Source of the DNA: JASFUX01 sp050050115 | GTDB lineage: Bacteria > Pseudomonadota > Alphaproteobacteria > Caulobacterales > Maricaulaceae | Length of the DNA stretch: 22,605 nt | Direction of reading: 5' to 3' | Assembly: GCA_050050115.1 (NCBI GenBank) | Contig: JASFUX010000020.1 | Location: 1 to 22,605, forward strand | In this document: positions 1 to 8,200 of the stretch, in pieces | Layout: every line of letters begins with the position of its first letter | Position numbering within the stretch: the first letter of the stretch is position 1 | Made by a program: the position numbers and the translations under genes | The notes under the pieces: generated by a model | What the model was told of the DNA's origin: nothing | Databases searched by the model: none | Seen by the model: the letters and a program-made list of their open reading frames with translations, nothing else

Positions 1-2
1 GG

Positions 3-1682
3 GCCGCGTTCAGGACGAATGAGGACACCAGCAAGCGTCTTCTGGAGATCACCAAGAAGGCGCGCGCCGAACGCGAAGCCGCAACGCAAATGTCGCGGCG
101 TTTGCGGACGATCCTGGAATCCGAGCCCGAGTGCGTGAAGACGGTCGATGCGGACGGTCGGCTCCTCGAAATGAACCCCGCCGGTCTGGTGGCGGTGGAG
201 GCCGACGACCTTGAAGCGATCAGAGGGGCCGAGGTCACCGACCTCATCGACGAGAAATACCACGACGCGTTCCGGCAAGGCCTGGCCGAGGTGTTCGCCG
301 GAAACACGAGCCGACAACGCTTCGAGATCATCGGTCTGCGCGGGACTCGCCGATGGATGGACCAAGTCTCGGCCCCTATATATGACCCCGACAATCCCGA
401 CAAAGTGATCGAAATGCTCGCGGTCACGCGCGACATCACCGATCAAGTCGCCACGCACAACGAGCTCGAAGCGCAGAAGAAGAAAGCCGAAGCGGCGAGC
501 CACGCGAAGACTCAGTTCCTCGCCAATATGAGCCACGAGATCCGCACGCCCTTGAACGGCGTTCTGGGGATGGCTCAGGCGCTGGCGAGCAAAGACTTGA
601 CGGACGACCAGCGTCAGTGCGTCGACGCGATCTTGGACTCCGGCGACACGCTGAAATCGGTCGTCGATGACGTGCTCGATCTGTCGAAAATCGAAGCCGG
701 CGTCATGGAGACTTCTCCATCGGCGTCGGATCTTCGCGAATGTCTTTCGCGCGTCGTGCGGCTGTGGGCGGCGAAGGCGAGCGAGAAGGACGTCGCTCTT
801 ACGCTTGAGATCGACGACGAGGTTCCCCAGTTCTGCCGGTTCGACGCGCTCAGGGTCCGCCAATGCGTGACGAACCTGGTGTCGAACGCTCTGAAGTTCA
901 CCGAGCGCGGCTCGGTGACGATCCGCGCATCGGTCGCCGACGCCCCCGAAGGGGCGCATCCTTCGCTGCGCCAGGTGAGGATCAGCGTCGTCGACACCGG
1001 CATCGGGATAGACCCCGAGGTGCAAAAGAAGCTCTTCGCGCCCTTCACCCAAGCTGACGGCTCCACCTCGCGGCGCTTCGGCGGCACGGGTCTCGGATTG
1101 TCGATCACCCGCGCTCTAGCGCGGCTGCTAGGCGGAGACGTGACCGTATCGAGCACGCCCGGAAGCGGTTCGACGTTCACGCTCACCTTCATCACCCAGC
1201 CCGTCGAATGCCCTGCGGACGCGGCGAGCGAACCCAGCGACGCGACCAGTCAGCCCGCGGCCCGAGACCTCAATGGCCTCAAGATCCTTCTCGTCGACGA
1301 CAACGCGACCAATCGCCTGGTGATCAAAGCCTTTCTCACCGAATTCGAGATCGAGATCGTCGAAGCCGAGAACGGACAAGAAGCGCTCGACGCGCTCGAC
1401 ACGGCGGCGGACTTCGATCTCGTCCTGCTCGACGTGCACATGCCGGTGATGGACGGCGTGGTCGCCATTGACCGCATCCGTTCTTGCGACCGGCCCTATC
1501 GCGACATCGCCGTGATCGCGCTGACCGCGGACGCCATGGAAGGCGACCGCGAACGGCTGTTGAAGATCGGCATGGACGGCTACGTGTCCAAGCCGATCGA
1601 CCGCGCAACGCTCATCGCCGAGTCCCGCCGCGTGCTCGCTCAGCCCGGCCGCACCAGCGACAGCGATCGCATGGCGGGCTAG
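3..1682 (+). CDS. Hybrid sensor histidine kinase (PAS-HisKA-HATPase-REC), N-terminus cut by window edge
   Basis: A two-component hybrid kinase that autophosphorylates on histidine and passes the phosphate to its own receiver domain. The frame is open to the first bases of the window, so the true start lies upstream. An internal ATG at 90 would give 530 aa, and positions here are counted from it. A PAS domain spans about 5-120. A short helical linker leads to the H-box SHEIRTPLNG with phospho-acceptor His149. The ATPase domain shows the N-box NLVSNALKF, VDTGIGID and FGGTGLGLS. A C-terminal receiver (about 395-520) has LLVDDN, phospho-acceptor Asp448 in LLDVHMP and a KPID lysine. No transmembrane segment is visible in this part. 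It converges on tyrA with only 7 bases between the stop codons. No response regulator or phosphotransfer gene lies nearby, so its pathway is unknown. Class is certain; signal and output cannot be read. Confidence 0.95.
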   Translation, partial: AAFRTNEDTSKRLLEITKKARAEREAATQMSRRLRTILESEPECVKTVDADGRLLEMNPAGLVAVEADDLEAIRGAEVTDLIDEKYHDAFRQGLAEVFAGNTSRQRFEIIGLRGTRRWMDQVSAPIYDPDNPDKVIEMLAVTRDITDQVATHNELEAQKKKAEAASHAKTQFLANMSHEIRTPLNGVLGMAQALASKDLTDDQRQCVDAILDSGDTLKSVVDDVLDLSKIEAGVMETSPSASDLRECLSRVVRLWAAKASEKDVALTLEIDDEVPQFCRFDALRVRQCVTNLVSNALKFTERGSVTIRASVADAPEGAHPSLRQVRISVVDTGIGIDPEVQKKLFAPFTQADGSTSRRFGGTGLGLSITRALARLLGGDVTVSSTPGSGSTFTLTFITQPVECPADAASEPSDATSQPAARDLNGLKILLVDDNATNRLVIKAFLTEFEIEIVEAENGQEALDALDTAADFDLVLLDVHMPVMDGVVAIDRIRSCDRPYRDIAVIALTADAMEGDRERLLKIGMDGYVSKPIDRATLIAESRRVLAQPGRTSDSDRMAG

Positions 1683-1689
1683 AGGCGCC

Positions 1690-2613
1690 TCACTCCTCGT
1701 CCGGATGCGGACGGCCGAAGTCGGGCGCGGCGGTTTCCTGGCCCGAAGCGACGATGGCGGCGCGCACCGCGCGGGTGCTCGCAAACAGCGCCTCGAGCCC
1801 GGCCGCGTCGCCCGCCTCCACCGCTTTCCTCAAACGCGCAAGGCGCTGCTCGAACTTGTCGAGCGCGACGAGCGTGGCGGCGGCGTTCTGCATGAACACG
1901 TCGCGCCACATCACCGGATCGGAGGCGGCGATGCGGGTGAAGTCGCGAAAGCCGCCCGCGGAGTAGTTCGCCATCGCCTCGTTCACCAATCCATCGTCGG
2001 ACTGCGCCGTCGCGGTCAGGGCGTAGGCGACGAGGTGGGGCGCATGGCTGGTCGCGGCGAGCAGCTGGTCGTGCTCGGTCGGGCTCATCACGGCGACGCG
2101 CGCATAGCAAGCGCGCCAGAAGGCCTCGACGCGCGCGACGGCGTCCCTGTCCGCGTCCTCGAGCGGCGTCAGCAGGCACCAGCGGTCCTCGAACAAGCTC
2201 GCAAAGCCGGCCTTCGGTCCCGACTGCTCGGTCCCCGCGATCGGGTGGGCGGGCACGAAACGGCGCGCCGCCGCGCCGGCCTTGGCGGCGACGCCCTCGG
2301 CCACCGGCGTTTTCACCGAGCCGACATCGAAAACCGCCGTCTCCTCCCCGCTCGTCGCGAGCGCGGCGGCGGCCGCCTCGACGATCGCGCCGGGCGGGGT
2401 GCAGATCGCGATGACGTCGGCTTCGGGCGCGAGCGCTTCGAGGTCGGGTGCGACCGCGTCGGCGACGCCGCTCGATTCGACGAAGTCGCGGACCTGCGGA
2501 TCGCGATCGGCGACGAGCACGCGGTCCATCGCGCCGAAGCGCTTCGCCGCGCGGGCGAGCGAAGAGCCGATCAGCCCGCAGCCGACGACCAGAAGCGCGC
2601 CCTTGGAACTCAC
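1690..2613 (-). CDS. tyrA: Prephenate/arogenate dehydrogenase (TyrA family)
   Basis: Oxidative decarboxylation of prephenate to 4-hydroxyphenylpyruvate (or arogenate to tyrosine) with NAD(P)+, in tyrosine synthesis; cytoplasmic. The 307-aa protein opens with a Rossmann dinucleotide motif, GCGLIGSSLA, at residues 11-20, and VADRDP closes the second strand. The family signature HPIAGTEQSGP begins at His123, the expected catalytic histidine, and a second conserved stretch is TSHAPHLVAYAL. The length fits a monofunctional enzyme; no chorismate mutase or ACT domain is attached. The start is GTG, overlapping the hisC stop codon in a GTGA arrangement, so translation is probably coupled to hisC. Prephenate versus arogenate preference cannot be decided from sequence alone. 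Confidence 0.93.
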   Translation of the reverse strand: MSSKGALLVVGCGLIGSSLARAAKRFGAMDRVLVADRDPQVRDFVESSGVADAVAPDLEALAPEADVIAICTPPGAIVEAAAAALATSGEETAVFDVGSVKTPVAEGVAAKAGAAARRFVPAHPIAGTEQSGPKAGFASLFEDRWCLLTPLEDADRDAVARVEAFWRACYARVAVMSPTEHDQLLAATSHAPHLVAYALTATAQSDDGLVNEAMANYSAGGFRDFTRIAASDPVMWRDVFMQNAAATLVALDKFEQRLARLRKAVEAGDAAGLEALFASTRAVRAAIVASGQETAAPDFGRPHPDEE

Positions 2614-3719
2614 GCCTCACCCATGAAGGCGTCGAGCGCTTCGATGACCCGCGTATTGTCCTCGGCGGTCCCGACGGTCACACGCAGGCAATCGCCGAGC
2701 CCAAATTTTTCGAGCCGACGGACGATGAGTCCGCGAGACTTCAGGTGCGCGTCCGCGTCGGCGGCGGTCCTGCCCGGCTCGTTCGCGAACTGCAGCATGA
2801 CGAAGTTCGCTTTGCTGTTCGCGCCGAGGATCCCCAGCCGATCCGCCGCCGCTTCGAGCCGATTGAGCTCAGCGGCGTTGTGCGCGGCGCAGGCCTTGAC
2901 GAACGCCTGGTCCTCCATCGCCGCGGCGGCCGCCGCGATCGCCGGTCCGGTGACGTTGAACGGGCCGCGCATCCGGTTGATCACGTCGATCACCTCGGCC
3001 GAGCCGGTCATCCAGCCTGCGCGCAGGGCGGCGAGACCATAGATCTTCGACAGCGTCCGGGTCATCACTACGTTCGGCGCCTCGAGCGCCAGCGCCTGGC
3101 CGCCGTCGTAGTCCGGATCGTCGACGTATTCGGCGTAGGCCGCGTCGAGCACCAGCAGCGTCGTCTCAGGCAGCCCCGCGTGCAGCCGGGCGATCTCGCC
3201 CGAAGACAGCATCGTGCCGGTCGGATTATTGGGGTTGGCGAGGAACAGGATCTTGGTTTTCTCGCTGACGCGCGACAGCAACGCGTCGACGTCCGCGGTG
3301 AACCCCGTCTCGGGCGCAGCGACGCCGGTCGCGCGCACCTGCTTGGCGACCAGCGGATAGACCTGGAAGCTGTACTCCGTGTAGAGAATCTCGTCACCCG
3401 GTCCAGCGTAGGCCTTGGCGATCAGCTGGAGAAGCTCGTCCGAGCCCGCCCCGCAGACGATCCGCGCCGGGTCGATGTCATGCAGCTTGCCCGCCGCTTC
3501 GCGCAGCGCGCGGGCCGAGCCTTCGGGATAGTCGTGCAGATGCGACGCCGTCGCCTTGAAGGCCTCACGGGCGCGCGGGCTGGTTCCAAGCGCATTCTCG
3601 TTCGAGGACAGCTTGACCACTTCGGTCCGGCCGGCGATCGCGGACTCGCCCGGCTTATAGGGATCGATCCGGTCGAGGCCCGGCAAGGGCGTCGGTCGCG
3701 CCATCGTGTCGTCGCGCAT
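2610..3719 (-). CDS. hisC: Histidinol-phosphate aminotransferase
   Basis: PLP-dependent transamination of imidazole-acetol phosphate with glutamate to give histidinol phosphate. In bacteria with hisC beside tyrA, such enzymes often also transaminate aromatic keto acids. The protein is 369 aa from the ATG at 3719. That start is chosen because AAGGAG lies 8 bases upstream; the open frame extends to 3845, but the extra residues are Arg-rich and unlike the family. Visible features are SSNENALG near residue 40 (substrate/PLP site), ANPNNPTG at 161-168, and the Schiff-base lysine Lys225 in TLSKIYGLAALR. The gene overlaps tyrA by 4 bases. Upstream, 79 bases separate it from the methyltransferase stop, and a terminator-like hairpin lies just before that, so hisC may have its own promoter in 3720-3860. 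Confidence 0.93.
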   Translation of the reverse strand: MRDDTMARPTPLPGLDRIDPYKPGESAIAGRTEVVKLSSNENALGTSPRAREAFKATASHLHDYPEGSARALREAAGKLHDIDPARIVCGAGSDELLQLIAKAYAGPGDEILYTEYSFQVYPLVAKQVRATGVAAPETGFTADVDALLSRVSEKTKILFLANPNNPTGTMLSSGEIARLHAGLPETTLLVLDAAYAEYVDDPDYDGGQALALEAPNVVMTRTLSKIYGLAALRAGWMTGSAEVIDVINRMRGPFNVTGPAIAAAAAAMEDQAFVKACAAHNAAELNRLEAAADRLGILGANSKANFVMLQFANEPGRTAADADAHLKSRGLIVRRLEKFGLGDCLRVTVGTAEDNTRVIEALDAFMGEA

Positions 3720-3798
3720 CGCGCGCGCTCCTTGGTTTGCGTCGTCGTCAGAACAGTCGCCGCGGCCGGGAATGTCCCGCAAGCCGCGGAGGCGATGC

Positions 3799-4626
3799 CT
3801 AGACCTCCGGGCCTTTCGCATCAAGCTTTTGCGCCCGCGGTGCAAAGCGCCGCAGATTCAAAAAAAGGGGGCGCGGAGCCTGGTTCCGCGCCCGCCAAGC
3901 GGACGCCGGGCCGGGCGCGGGAACCGGCCGCGCAGGCGCGAAGACGAAGCGTTTGCCGCCGCCGCGCGCGTCCGCGCCGACGCGCTTGACCGCCTCGACC
4001 AGCACCACCCCGCCGAAGCCAGGCAGCAGACGCTCGCCGATCGCCTCGAAGGTCTCGGCCGCGCCCGTCACCATCCGCCAACCAACAGGCGGGACGTAGA
4101 GCGCGCGCGACCAATGGGTCGGCTCGAACATGCAGTCGCTCAACAGCGCACGCAGCTGAGCGGCGGAGAACGAGCGGCCGTGGCCGAACGGGCTCGCCTC
4201 GTTGCGCGCCCAGAGACCGCGCCGGTTCGCTGCGACGACGACGATCCGCGCATCAGGCGCGGTCACCCGCCAAAGCTCGCGCATCAGCGGGCGCAGCGCC
4301 TCGGACTCTTCGACCAGATGCACTGCGAGGACGCGATCGAACAGCGCCTCGGCGAAGGGCAGCCGCTCTTCTTCGACGAGGGCGGCGGCGTTGGCGCCGT
4401 CGGCGGGCCAGCGCTCGACGCCCTGCATGGCCGGCATCACGGCGACGGCGCGGCGCGCGTCGGCGCGATAGGGCTCCAGGAACGGGATCGCATAGCCGAG
4501 CCCCAGAACATCGAGGCCGCGCGCGTCCGGCCACAGCGCCGCCAGCCGGCGCGCAATCATCGCTTGCGCCGTCCGCCCCAGGGGCGAAGCGTAGAATCGC
4601 GCCAGATCGATTACGTCGCGCCGCAT
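3799..4626 (-). CDS. Class I SAM-dependent methyltransferase (Methyltransf_11-like)
   Basis: A predicted soluble methyltransferase of unknown substrate, 275 aa. A loose SAM-binding motif I, LDVLGLGYAIPFL, sits near residue 38; it lacks the usual GxGxG but resembles the GYA version I associate with alphaproteobacterial members. RLPFAEALFDRVLAVHLVEE matches the motif II/III region, followed by ELWRVTAPDARIVVVAANRRG. The gene is divergent from gloB across 100 bases, a pairing I recall as common in Alphaproteobacteria, and it precedes hisC-tyrA on the same strand. The last ~25 codons are odd: a terminator-like hairpin with a T-tract lies inside the open frame, and the stop comes ~60 bases after it. 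The C-terminal tail after about residue 240 is Pro/Ala/Arg-rich and may be unconserved. Start at ATG 4626 has only a weak ribosome-binding sequence. Confidence 0.85.
   Translation of the reverse strand: MRRDVIDLARFYASPLGRTAQAMIARRLAALWPDARGLDVLGLGYAIPFLEPYRADARRAVAVMPAMQGVERWPADGANAAALVEEERLPFAEALFDRVLAVHLVEESEALRPLMRELWRVTAPDARIVVVAANRRGLWARNEASPFGHGRSFSAAQLRALLSDCMFEPTHWSRALYVPPVGWRMVTGAAETFEAIGERLLPGFGGVVLVEAVKRVGADARGGGKRFVFAPARPVPAPGPASAWRARNQAPRPLFLNLRRFAPRAQKLDAKGPEV
3858..3893 (-). terminator. Intrinsic (Rho-independent) terminator-like hairpin inside the methyltransferase 3' end
   Basis: Read on the minus strand, GGGCGCGGA (3893-3885) pairs perfectly with TCCGCGCCC (3877-3869) around a 7-base loop. 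Two C residues and then seven T residues (3866-3860) follow. A 9-bp GC-only stem ending in a T-tract is the classic intrinsic terminator form. On the plus strand no T-tract follows, so it acts only for the minus-strand unit. It falls within the open frame of the methyltransferase and before hisC. Confidence 0.75.
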
Positions 4627-4726
4627 CGGTCCGTTCTTACCGTTGTCCGTCTTGAGGAGATGTTAGGATGGCGCGGCCCCGACGCCCAGCAACGCTTGTT
4701 CGCACGCTTCACGAGAGGAGCCCGCC

Positions 4727-5497
4727 ATGCCCGCGCTCGAAGTTCATATGTTCCCGTGCCTGTCGGACAACTACGGCTTCCTCGCCCACGATCCGGGAAG
4801 CGGCGAAACCGTCGCGATCGACACGCCCGACCCGGTCGCCTACGTCCGCGCCGCGGAGTCCAAGGGCTGGACCATCACTCAGATCTGGAACACTCACCAT
4901 CACGCCGACCACGCCGGCGGCAACGAGATGTTGAAGTCCGCCACCGGCGCGAAGATCACCGGGCCGGGCAAGGACAGCGCGCGGATTCCGGGAATGGACG
5001 TCGGGGTAACCGAGGGCGACACCGTCCAGCTCGGCGGCAAGACCGCGCGGGTGCTCGAAACCCCGGGCCACACCACCGGGCACATCGTCTACGTCTTCGA
5101 TGAGGATCGCGTCGCCTTCGTCGGCGACACGATGTTCGCTTTGGGCTGCGGCCGGCTGTTCGAGGGCACGCCGGAAGTGATGTGGCCGAGCCTGCAAAAG
5201 CTGCTCGCCCTGCCCGACGACACCAAGATCTATTGCGCGCACGAGTACACCCAGGCGAACGCCCGCTTCGCGCTGACCGTGGAACCGGGCAATGAGGCGC
5301 TCAAGGAGCGCGCGGCGATGATCGACAAGCTCCGCGCTGACAACGTTCCGACGGTCCCCACCACCATCGGCCTCGAGAAGGCGACGAGCCCGTTCGTGCG
5401 CGCCAAGAGCGCCGAGATCCGCGCACGCTACGGGCTCGAGGGCGCCGACGACGTCGCCGTGTTCGCCGCGGTGCGAAAGGCGAAGGACGAGTTCTGA
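4727..5497 (+). CDS. gloB: Hydroxyacylglutathione hydrolase (glyoxalase II)
   Basis: Hydrolyses S-D-lactoylglutathione to D-lactate and glutathione, the second step of methylglyoxal detoxification; cytoplasmic, binuclear metal enzyme of the metallo-beta-lactamase fold. The 256-aa length is standard. All the ligands expected for the family are visible: His57, His59, Asp61 and His62 in THHHADH, His115 in PGHTTGH, bridging Asp134 in FVGDTMFALGCGRLFEG, and His172 in CAHEYT. The C-terminal glutathione-binding region (about 175-256) is present. The start is supported by GAGAGGAG ahead of the ATG. The stop overlaps the next gene's start (TGATG), so the two are co-translated. Confidence 0.96.
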   Translation: MPALEVHMFPCLSDNYGFLAHDPGSGETVAIDTPDPVAYVRAAESKGWTITQIWNTHHHADHAGGNEMLKSATGAKITGPGKDSARIPGMDVGVTEGDTVQLGGKTARVLETPGHTTGHIVYVFDEDRVAFVGDTMFALGCGRLFEGTPEVMWPSLQKLLALPDDTKIYCAHEYTQANARFALTVEPGNEALKERAAMIDKLRADNVPTVPTTIGLEKATSPFVRAKSAEIRARYGLEGADDVAVFAAVRKAKDEF

Positions 5498-5925
5498 TGG
5501 ACGCACAGGACATCGTCGACCGGCTCGGTCTCGAGCCGCATCCCGAAGGCGGCTGGTTCCGCGAAACGTTTCGCGACGCGCACGTCGACGAAGCCGGCCG
5601 ATCGCGGGCGACGCTGATCTATTTCCTGCTCGAAGCCGACAAGACCTCGGCCTGGCACAAGGTCGACGCAACGGAGATGTGGCTCTGGCACGCCGGCGCG
5701 CCGCTCGAGTTGAAGATCGCGGCCGACGGCGGCGCGGTGGAGACGACCCTGCTCGGCGCGGACCTCGCCGCGGGCCAGCGTCCCCAAGGGGTCGTGCCGG
5801 CGCACGCCTGGCAATCGGCCCGGCCGGTCGGCGGCTGGAGCCTTGTCTCCTGCGCCGTCGCGCCGGCGTTCGCGTTCGAAGGGTTCGAGATGGCGGCCGA
5901 GGGCTGGTCGCCCAACGGTTCGTAA
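5497..5925 (+). CDS. Cupin family protein (Cupin_5/DUF985-like)
   Basis: A 142-aa single-domain cupin. The opening, DIVDRLGLEPHPEGGWFRETF, followed by RATLIYFLLEADKTSAWHKVDATEMW and later RPQGVVPAHAWQSARP, is the pattern I associate with Cupin_5 (DUF985). The substrate of that family is not firmly known to me; a sugar-epimerase-like beta-barrel is likely. Translation begins at the ATG that overlaps the gloB stop in TGATG, so expression is tied to gloB. The C-terminus SCAVAPAFAFEGFEMA is typical of the family. It converges on the next minus-strand gene with a 15-base gap. Confidence 0.87.
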   Translation: MDAQDIVDRLGLEPHPEGGWFRETFRDAHVDEAGRSRATLIYFLLEADKTSAWHKVDATEMWLWHAGAPLELKIAADGGAVETTLLGADLAAGQRPQGVVPAHAWQSARPVGGWSLVSCAVAPAFAFEGFEMAAEGWSPNGS

Positions 5926-5940
5926 CGCGGATCTGGCGCC

Positions 5941-6726
5941 TTACTCGTCGGTCAGAGAGTCCGCGACGCGCAGCGAGGACGGCCGGCCGGCGTAGCCCGC
6001 GCCCGAGACCACCTGCACCGTCAGCACGCCGCCGGAGAACCGCGCGTCGGCGCTTTGTCCGTATTCGAATTGTATCCGCGTCATCGACGCGACTTTGGCC
6101 GAGCCCTCCTCGCTCAACCGCACCCGGTCGAGCGCTTCGGCGGTCACTCGGGCGGCGTCGGCCAAGAGGTCGCCGCGGGAGCGCTCTGACTCCGCGATCG
6201 CGCCAAAGGCGGAAAGGGTCGCGGCCTGGCTGGCCGCCGGCGGCGCATCGATGTCTGCCCCGGCCGCCGCCATCCGCAGCTCGTCGAGCGCGGCCAGCAG
6301 ATCGACGCCGCGCAGACGCGGCAACGGATCGGCCGCCGCAATGCGCGCCGCAGGCAGGCCGGTCGGCCATTCGCGCGGATAAAGGGTCACCCCGCCCAAG
6401 GGCGTCACCCGCAGCAGATCGTCGCCCGCGTCCGTGCGCAGGATCTCATCGCCGCGCGAAGCGGGCACGCGGGAGAGAACGAACACTTCGAACGAATTGG
6501 CGAAGCGCAGCAGCGGCGGCTCGCCCGTGCGGTCGAGCACGAACACATAGTGGCTGTCGGCGGTCTCATAGATCGCCGCTTCGCCCTCGACCTGATTGCG
6601 GCTCAGGGTGTCTGCGAGGGACCGTTGCTGCGCTTGCGCCCCGTACGCGAGACCGAGCGCCAGCCCGAGCGATGCGACAAGTCCCGCCGCGACCGCTCGA
6701 ACGCCCCCTATGTTTTTCTTATTCAT
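5941..6726 (-). CDS. Exported protein of unknown function (possibly DUF4908 family)
   Basis: A 261-aa protein with a clear signal peptide: MNKKN, a hydrophobic stretch of about 20 residues, then AYGAQAQ, giving a predicted Ala-x-Ala cleavage near residue 33. The mature part has a beta-rich N-terminal half (YVFVLDRTGEPPLLRFANSFEVFVLSR) and a helical second half. It ends with GGVLTVQVVSGAGYAGRPSSLRV. I tentatively relate it to DUF4908, a family I remember from Caulobacterales-type bacteria; this is recall, not a search. The ATG at 6726 is chosen because it opens the signal peptide, although no good ribosome-binding sequence precedes it. It follows phaB on the same strand after 88 bases, so read-through is possible, but no shared function is evident. 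Confidence 0.8.
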   Translation of the reverse strand: MNKKNIGGVRAVAAGLVASLGLALGLAYGAQAQQRSLADTLSRNQVEGEAAIYETADSHYVFVLDRTGEPPLLRFANSFEVFVLSRVPASRGDEILRTDAGDDLLRVTPLGGVTLYPREWPTGLPAARIAAADPLPRLRGVDLLAALDELRMAAAGADIDAPPAASQAATLSAFGAIAESERSRGDLLADAARVTAEALDRVRLSEEGSAKVASMTRIQFEYGQSADARFSGGVLTVQVVSGAGYAGRPSSLRVADSLTDE

Positions 6727-6814
6727 TTCAAAGCATTTGCCGAGCGCTCGTGGCGGATTTTGGGCGAGATCCGGGGAATTGCAGCTTCCGGCGGAGGCAT
6801 TTGCTGCGCATCGC

Positions 6815-7537
6815 CTAGTACATGTGCTGACCGCCGTTGATCGACATGGTCGAACCGGTGATGAAGCCGGCGTCGTCGCTGACGAGGAAGGCGACCCCGC
6901 GGGCGATCTCTTCGGCGTGGCCGAGCCGGCCGACGGGTATCCGCGACTTGATCTTCTCGAGCACGTCGTCGGGCACGGCGGCGACCATGTCGGTGTCGAT
7001 ATAGCCCGGCGCAATGGCGTTGACGGTGATGCCCACGCGCGCGCCTTCTTGGGCGAGCGCCTTGGTGAAGCCATGGATCCCGGACTTCGCCGCGGCGTAG
7101 TTCACCTGGCCGTACTGGCCGGCCTGGCCGTTGATCGAGCCGATGTTGACGATCCGGCCGAACTTGCGCTCGTTCATGCCCATCCAGACGGTCTTGGCCA
7201 TGTTGAAGCAGCCGCCCAGATTGACGTCCAAGACCTCCTGCCACATGTCGTGGGTCATCTTCTTCATCGTGCCGTCCCGGGTGATCCCGGCGTTGTTGAC
7301 GACGACGTCGACCGGTCCCAGCTCGTCCTCGACCTGACGCACGCCGGCCTCGCAGGCCGGAAAATCCGAAACGTCCCACTTGTAGGACTTAACACCCGTC
7401 TCCTCGGTGAACTGCCGGGCGCGCTGCTCGTTGCCGGCGTAGTTCGCGGCGACGGTGAAGCCGTCCGCCTTCAAGGCTTCGGAGATCGCCCGGCCGATCC
7501 CGCGCGTGCCGCCCGTGACGATTGCTACTCGGCTCAT
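6815..7537 (-). CDS. phaB: Acetoacetyl-CoA reductase
   Basis: NADPH-dependent reduction of acetoacetyl-CoA to (R)-3-hydroxybutyryl-CoA, the second step of PHB synthesis; cytoplasmic short-chain dehydrogenase. The 240-aa length is normal. The cofactor motif GGTRGIG lies at 9-15 and NNAG at 81-84. The catalytic residues are Ser134, Tyr147 and Lys151 (YxxxK). The C-terminal GGQHMY is a recognisable PhaB ending that separates it from FabG. The start at 7537 is fixed by AAGGAGGGCGAT just upstream; the open frame continues to 7675 without coding character. It lies downstream of phaA on the same strand but is separated from it by an oppositely oriented gene, so it probably has its own promoter in 7538-7687. 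Confidence 0.95.
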   Translation of the reverse strand: MSRVAIVTGGTRGIGRAISEALKADGFTVAANYAGNEQRARQFTEETGVKSYKWDVSDFPACEAGVRQVEDELGPVDVVVNNAGITRDGTMKKMTHDMWQEVLDVNLGGCFNMAKTVWMGMNERKFGRIVNIGSINGQAGQYGQVNYAAAKSGIHGFTKALAQEGARVGITVNAIAPGYIDTDMVAAVPDDVLEKIKSRIPVGRLGHAEEIARGVAFLVSDDAGFITGSTMSINGGQHMY

Positions 7538-7687
7538 ATCGCCCTCCTTTTGCTTGGAAGCCGCATCCTTAACCCTAATCGCTGCGATTCCAACAGGTTC
7601 GCGCGAAGGATCGGGCCTCGCGCCTGCGTTGATCAGCTTGCACGCCTCTCGGCCTGGGCGCATGCTTTTGGCCAAAGGGAGGCGATC

Positions 7688-8200
7688 ATGAATCTAGCCA
7701 AACCCGCCGTCGCCGCGTTCGCCGCGTCCGGCGTTCTTGCCGCGCCGACATTCGCCGACGAAGCGTCTGCGGACGAGATGTCGACGAGTGGGGACGCCGC
7801 GGCGATCGAAGCCTTGATGCGCGAATACGTCGATCTATTCAGCGCCGGCGACGCCCGCGCCGTCGCGGAGCGGATCTATCGAATGGACCCCTACGACGTC
7901 GACGCGCAGACGCTCCGGCTCGAGGGCGCGATGGAAAGCCTGCACGAGCAGGGCTACGACCACTCCGAGGAGAGCTCGGTCGAGGTTTGTCTGTTGACGG
8001 ACAATCAAGCGCTGGTCGAGCTACGCTACACGCGCTTCTTGACGTCGGGCGAACCGATGCCGCCCGCCGAGCGCGCGACGGCGTATCTGCTGCGTCGCTA
8101 CGACGAAGGCTGGCGGATCACCAACTTGATCGGCATGGACGCGAGCGCGAACATCACCTGCGACTCAAGGATGATCCCGGATCCGGCGCCGGAAGGCTAA
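7688..8200 (+). CDS. Exported NTF2/SnoaL-like small protein
   Basis: A 170-aa protein that I cannot assign to a known function. An N-terminal signal peptide (about 1-23, ending in APTFADEA) predicts export to the periplasm. Residues about 37-150 resemble the NTF2-like/SnoaL fold: an initial helix AAIEALMREYVDLFSAGDARAVAERIY, then strands such as EESSVEVCLLTDNQALVELRYTRFL and a closing AYLLRRYDEGWRITNLIGMD. A good GGGAGG precedes the ATG at 7688. It sits between phaA and phaB but on the other strand. Its TAA stop overlaps the phaA stop by 4 bases. Such folds can be enzymes or simple binding scaffolds; no catalytic set is evident. Confidence 0.82.
   Translation: MNLAKPAVAAFAASGVLAAPTFADEASADEMSTSGDAAAIEALMREYVDLFSAGDARAVAERIYRMDPYDVDAQTLRLEGAMESLHEQGYDHSEESSVEVCLLTDNQALVELRYTRFLTSGEPMPPAERATAYLLRRYDEGWRITNLIGMDASANITCDSRMIPDPAPEG

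Noticed and set aside
3720..3845. N-terminal extension of hisC to 3845
   Set aside because: It is Arg-rich and unlike the family, it overlaps the methyltransferase end, and a good AAGGAG precedes the ATG at 3719.
1705..3989. Long plus-strand open frames (1705-3042, 2448-3989) opposite tyrA, hisC and the methyltransferase
   Set aside because: They are antisense to clearly conserved genes, have Arg/Gly-rich composition, and arise from GC-rich codon bias on the other strand.
5560..5575. Perfect 16-bp palindrome CGCGAAACGTTTCGCG
   Set aside because: It lies inside the cupin coding sequence over the conserved FRETF region. It resembles a parS site only superficially (parS has GTTTCACGTGAAAC), and there is a single copy with no parAB nearby.
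4709..6370. 553-codon minus-strand open frame opposite gloB and the cupin gene
   Set aside because: Antisense shadow with low-complexity Arg-rich sequence; both plus-strand genes have full family motifs and good starts.
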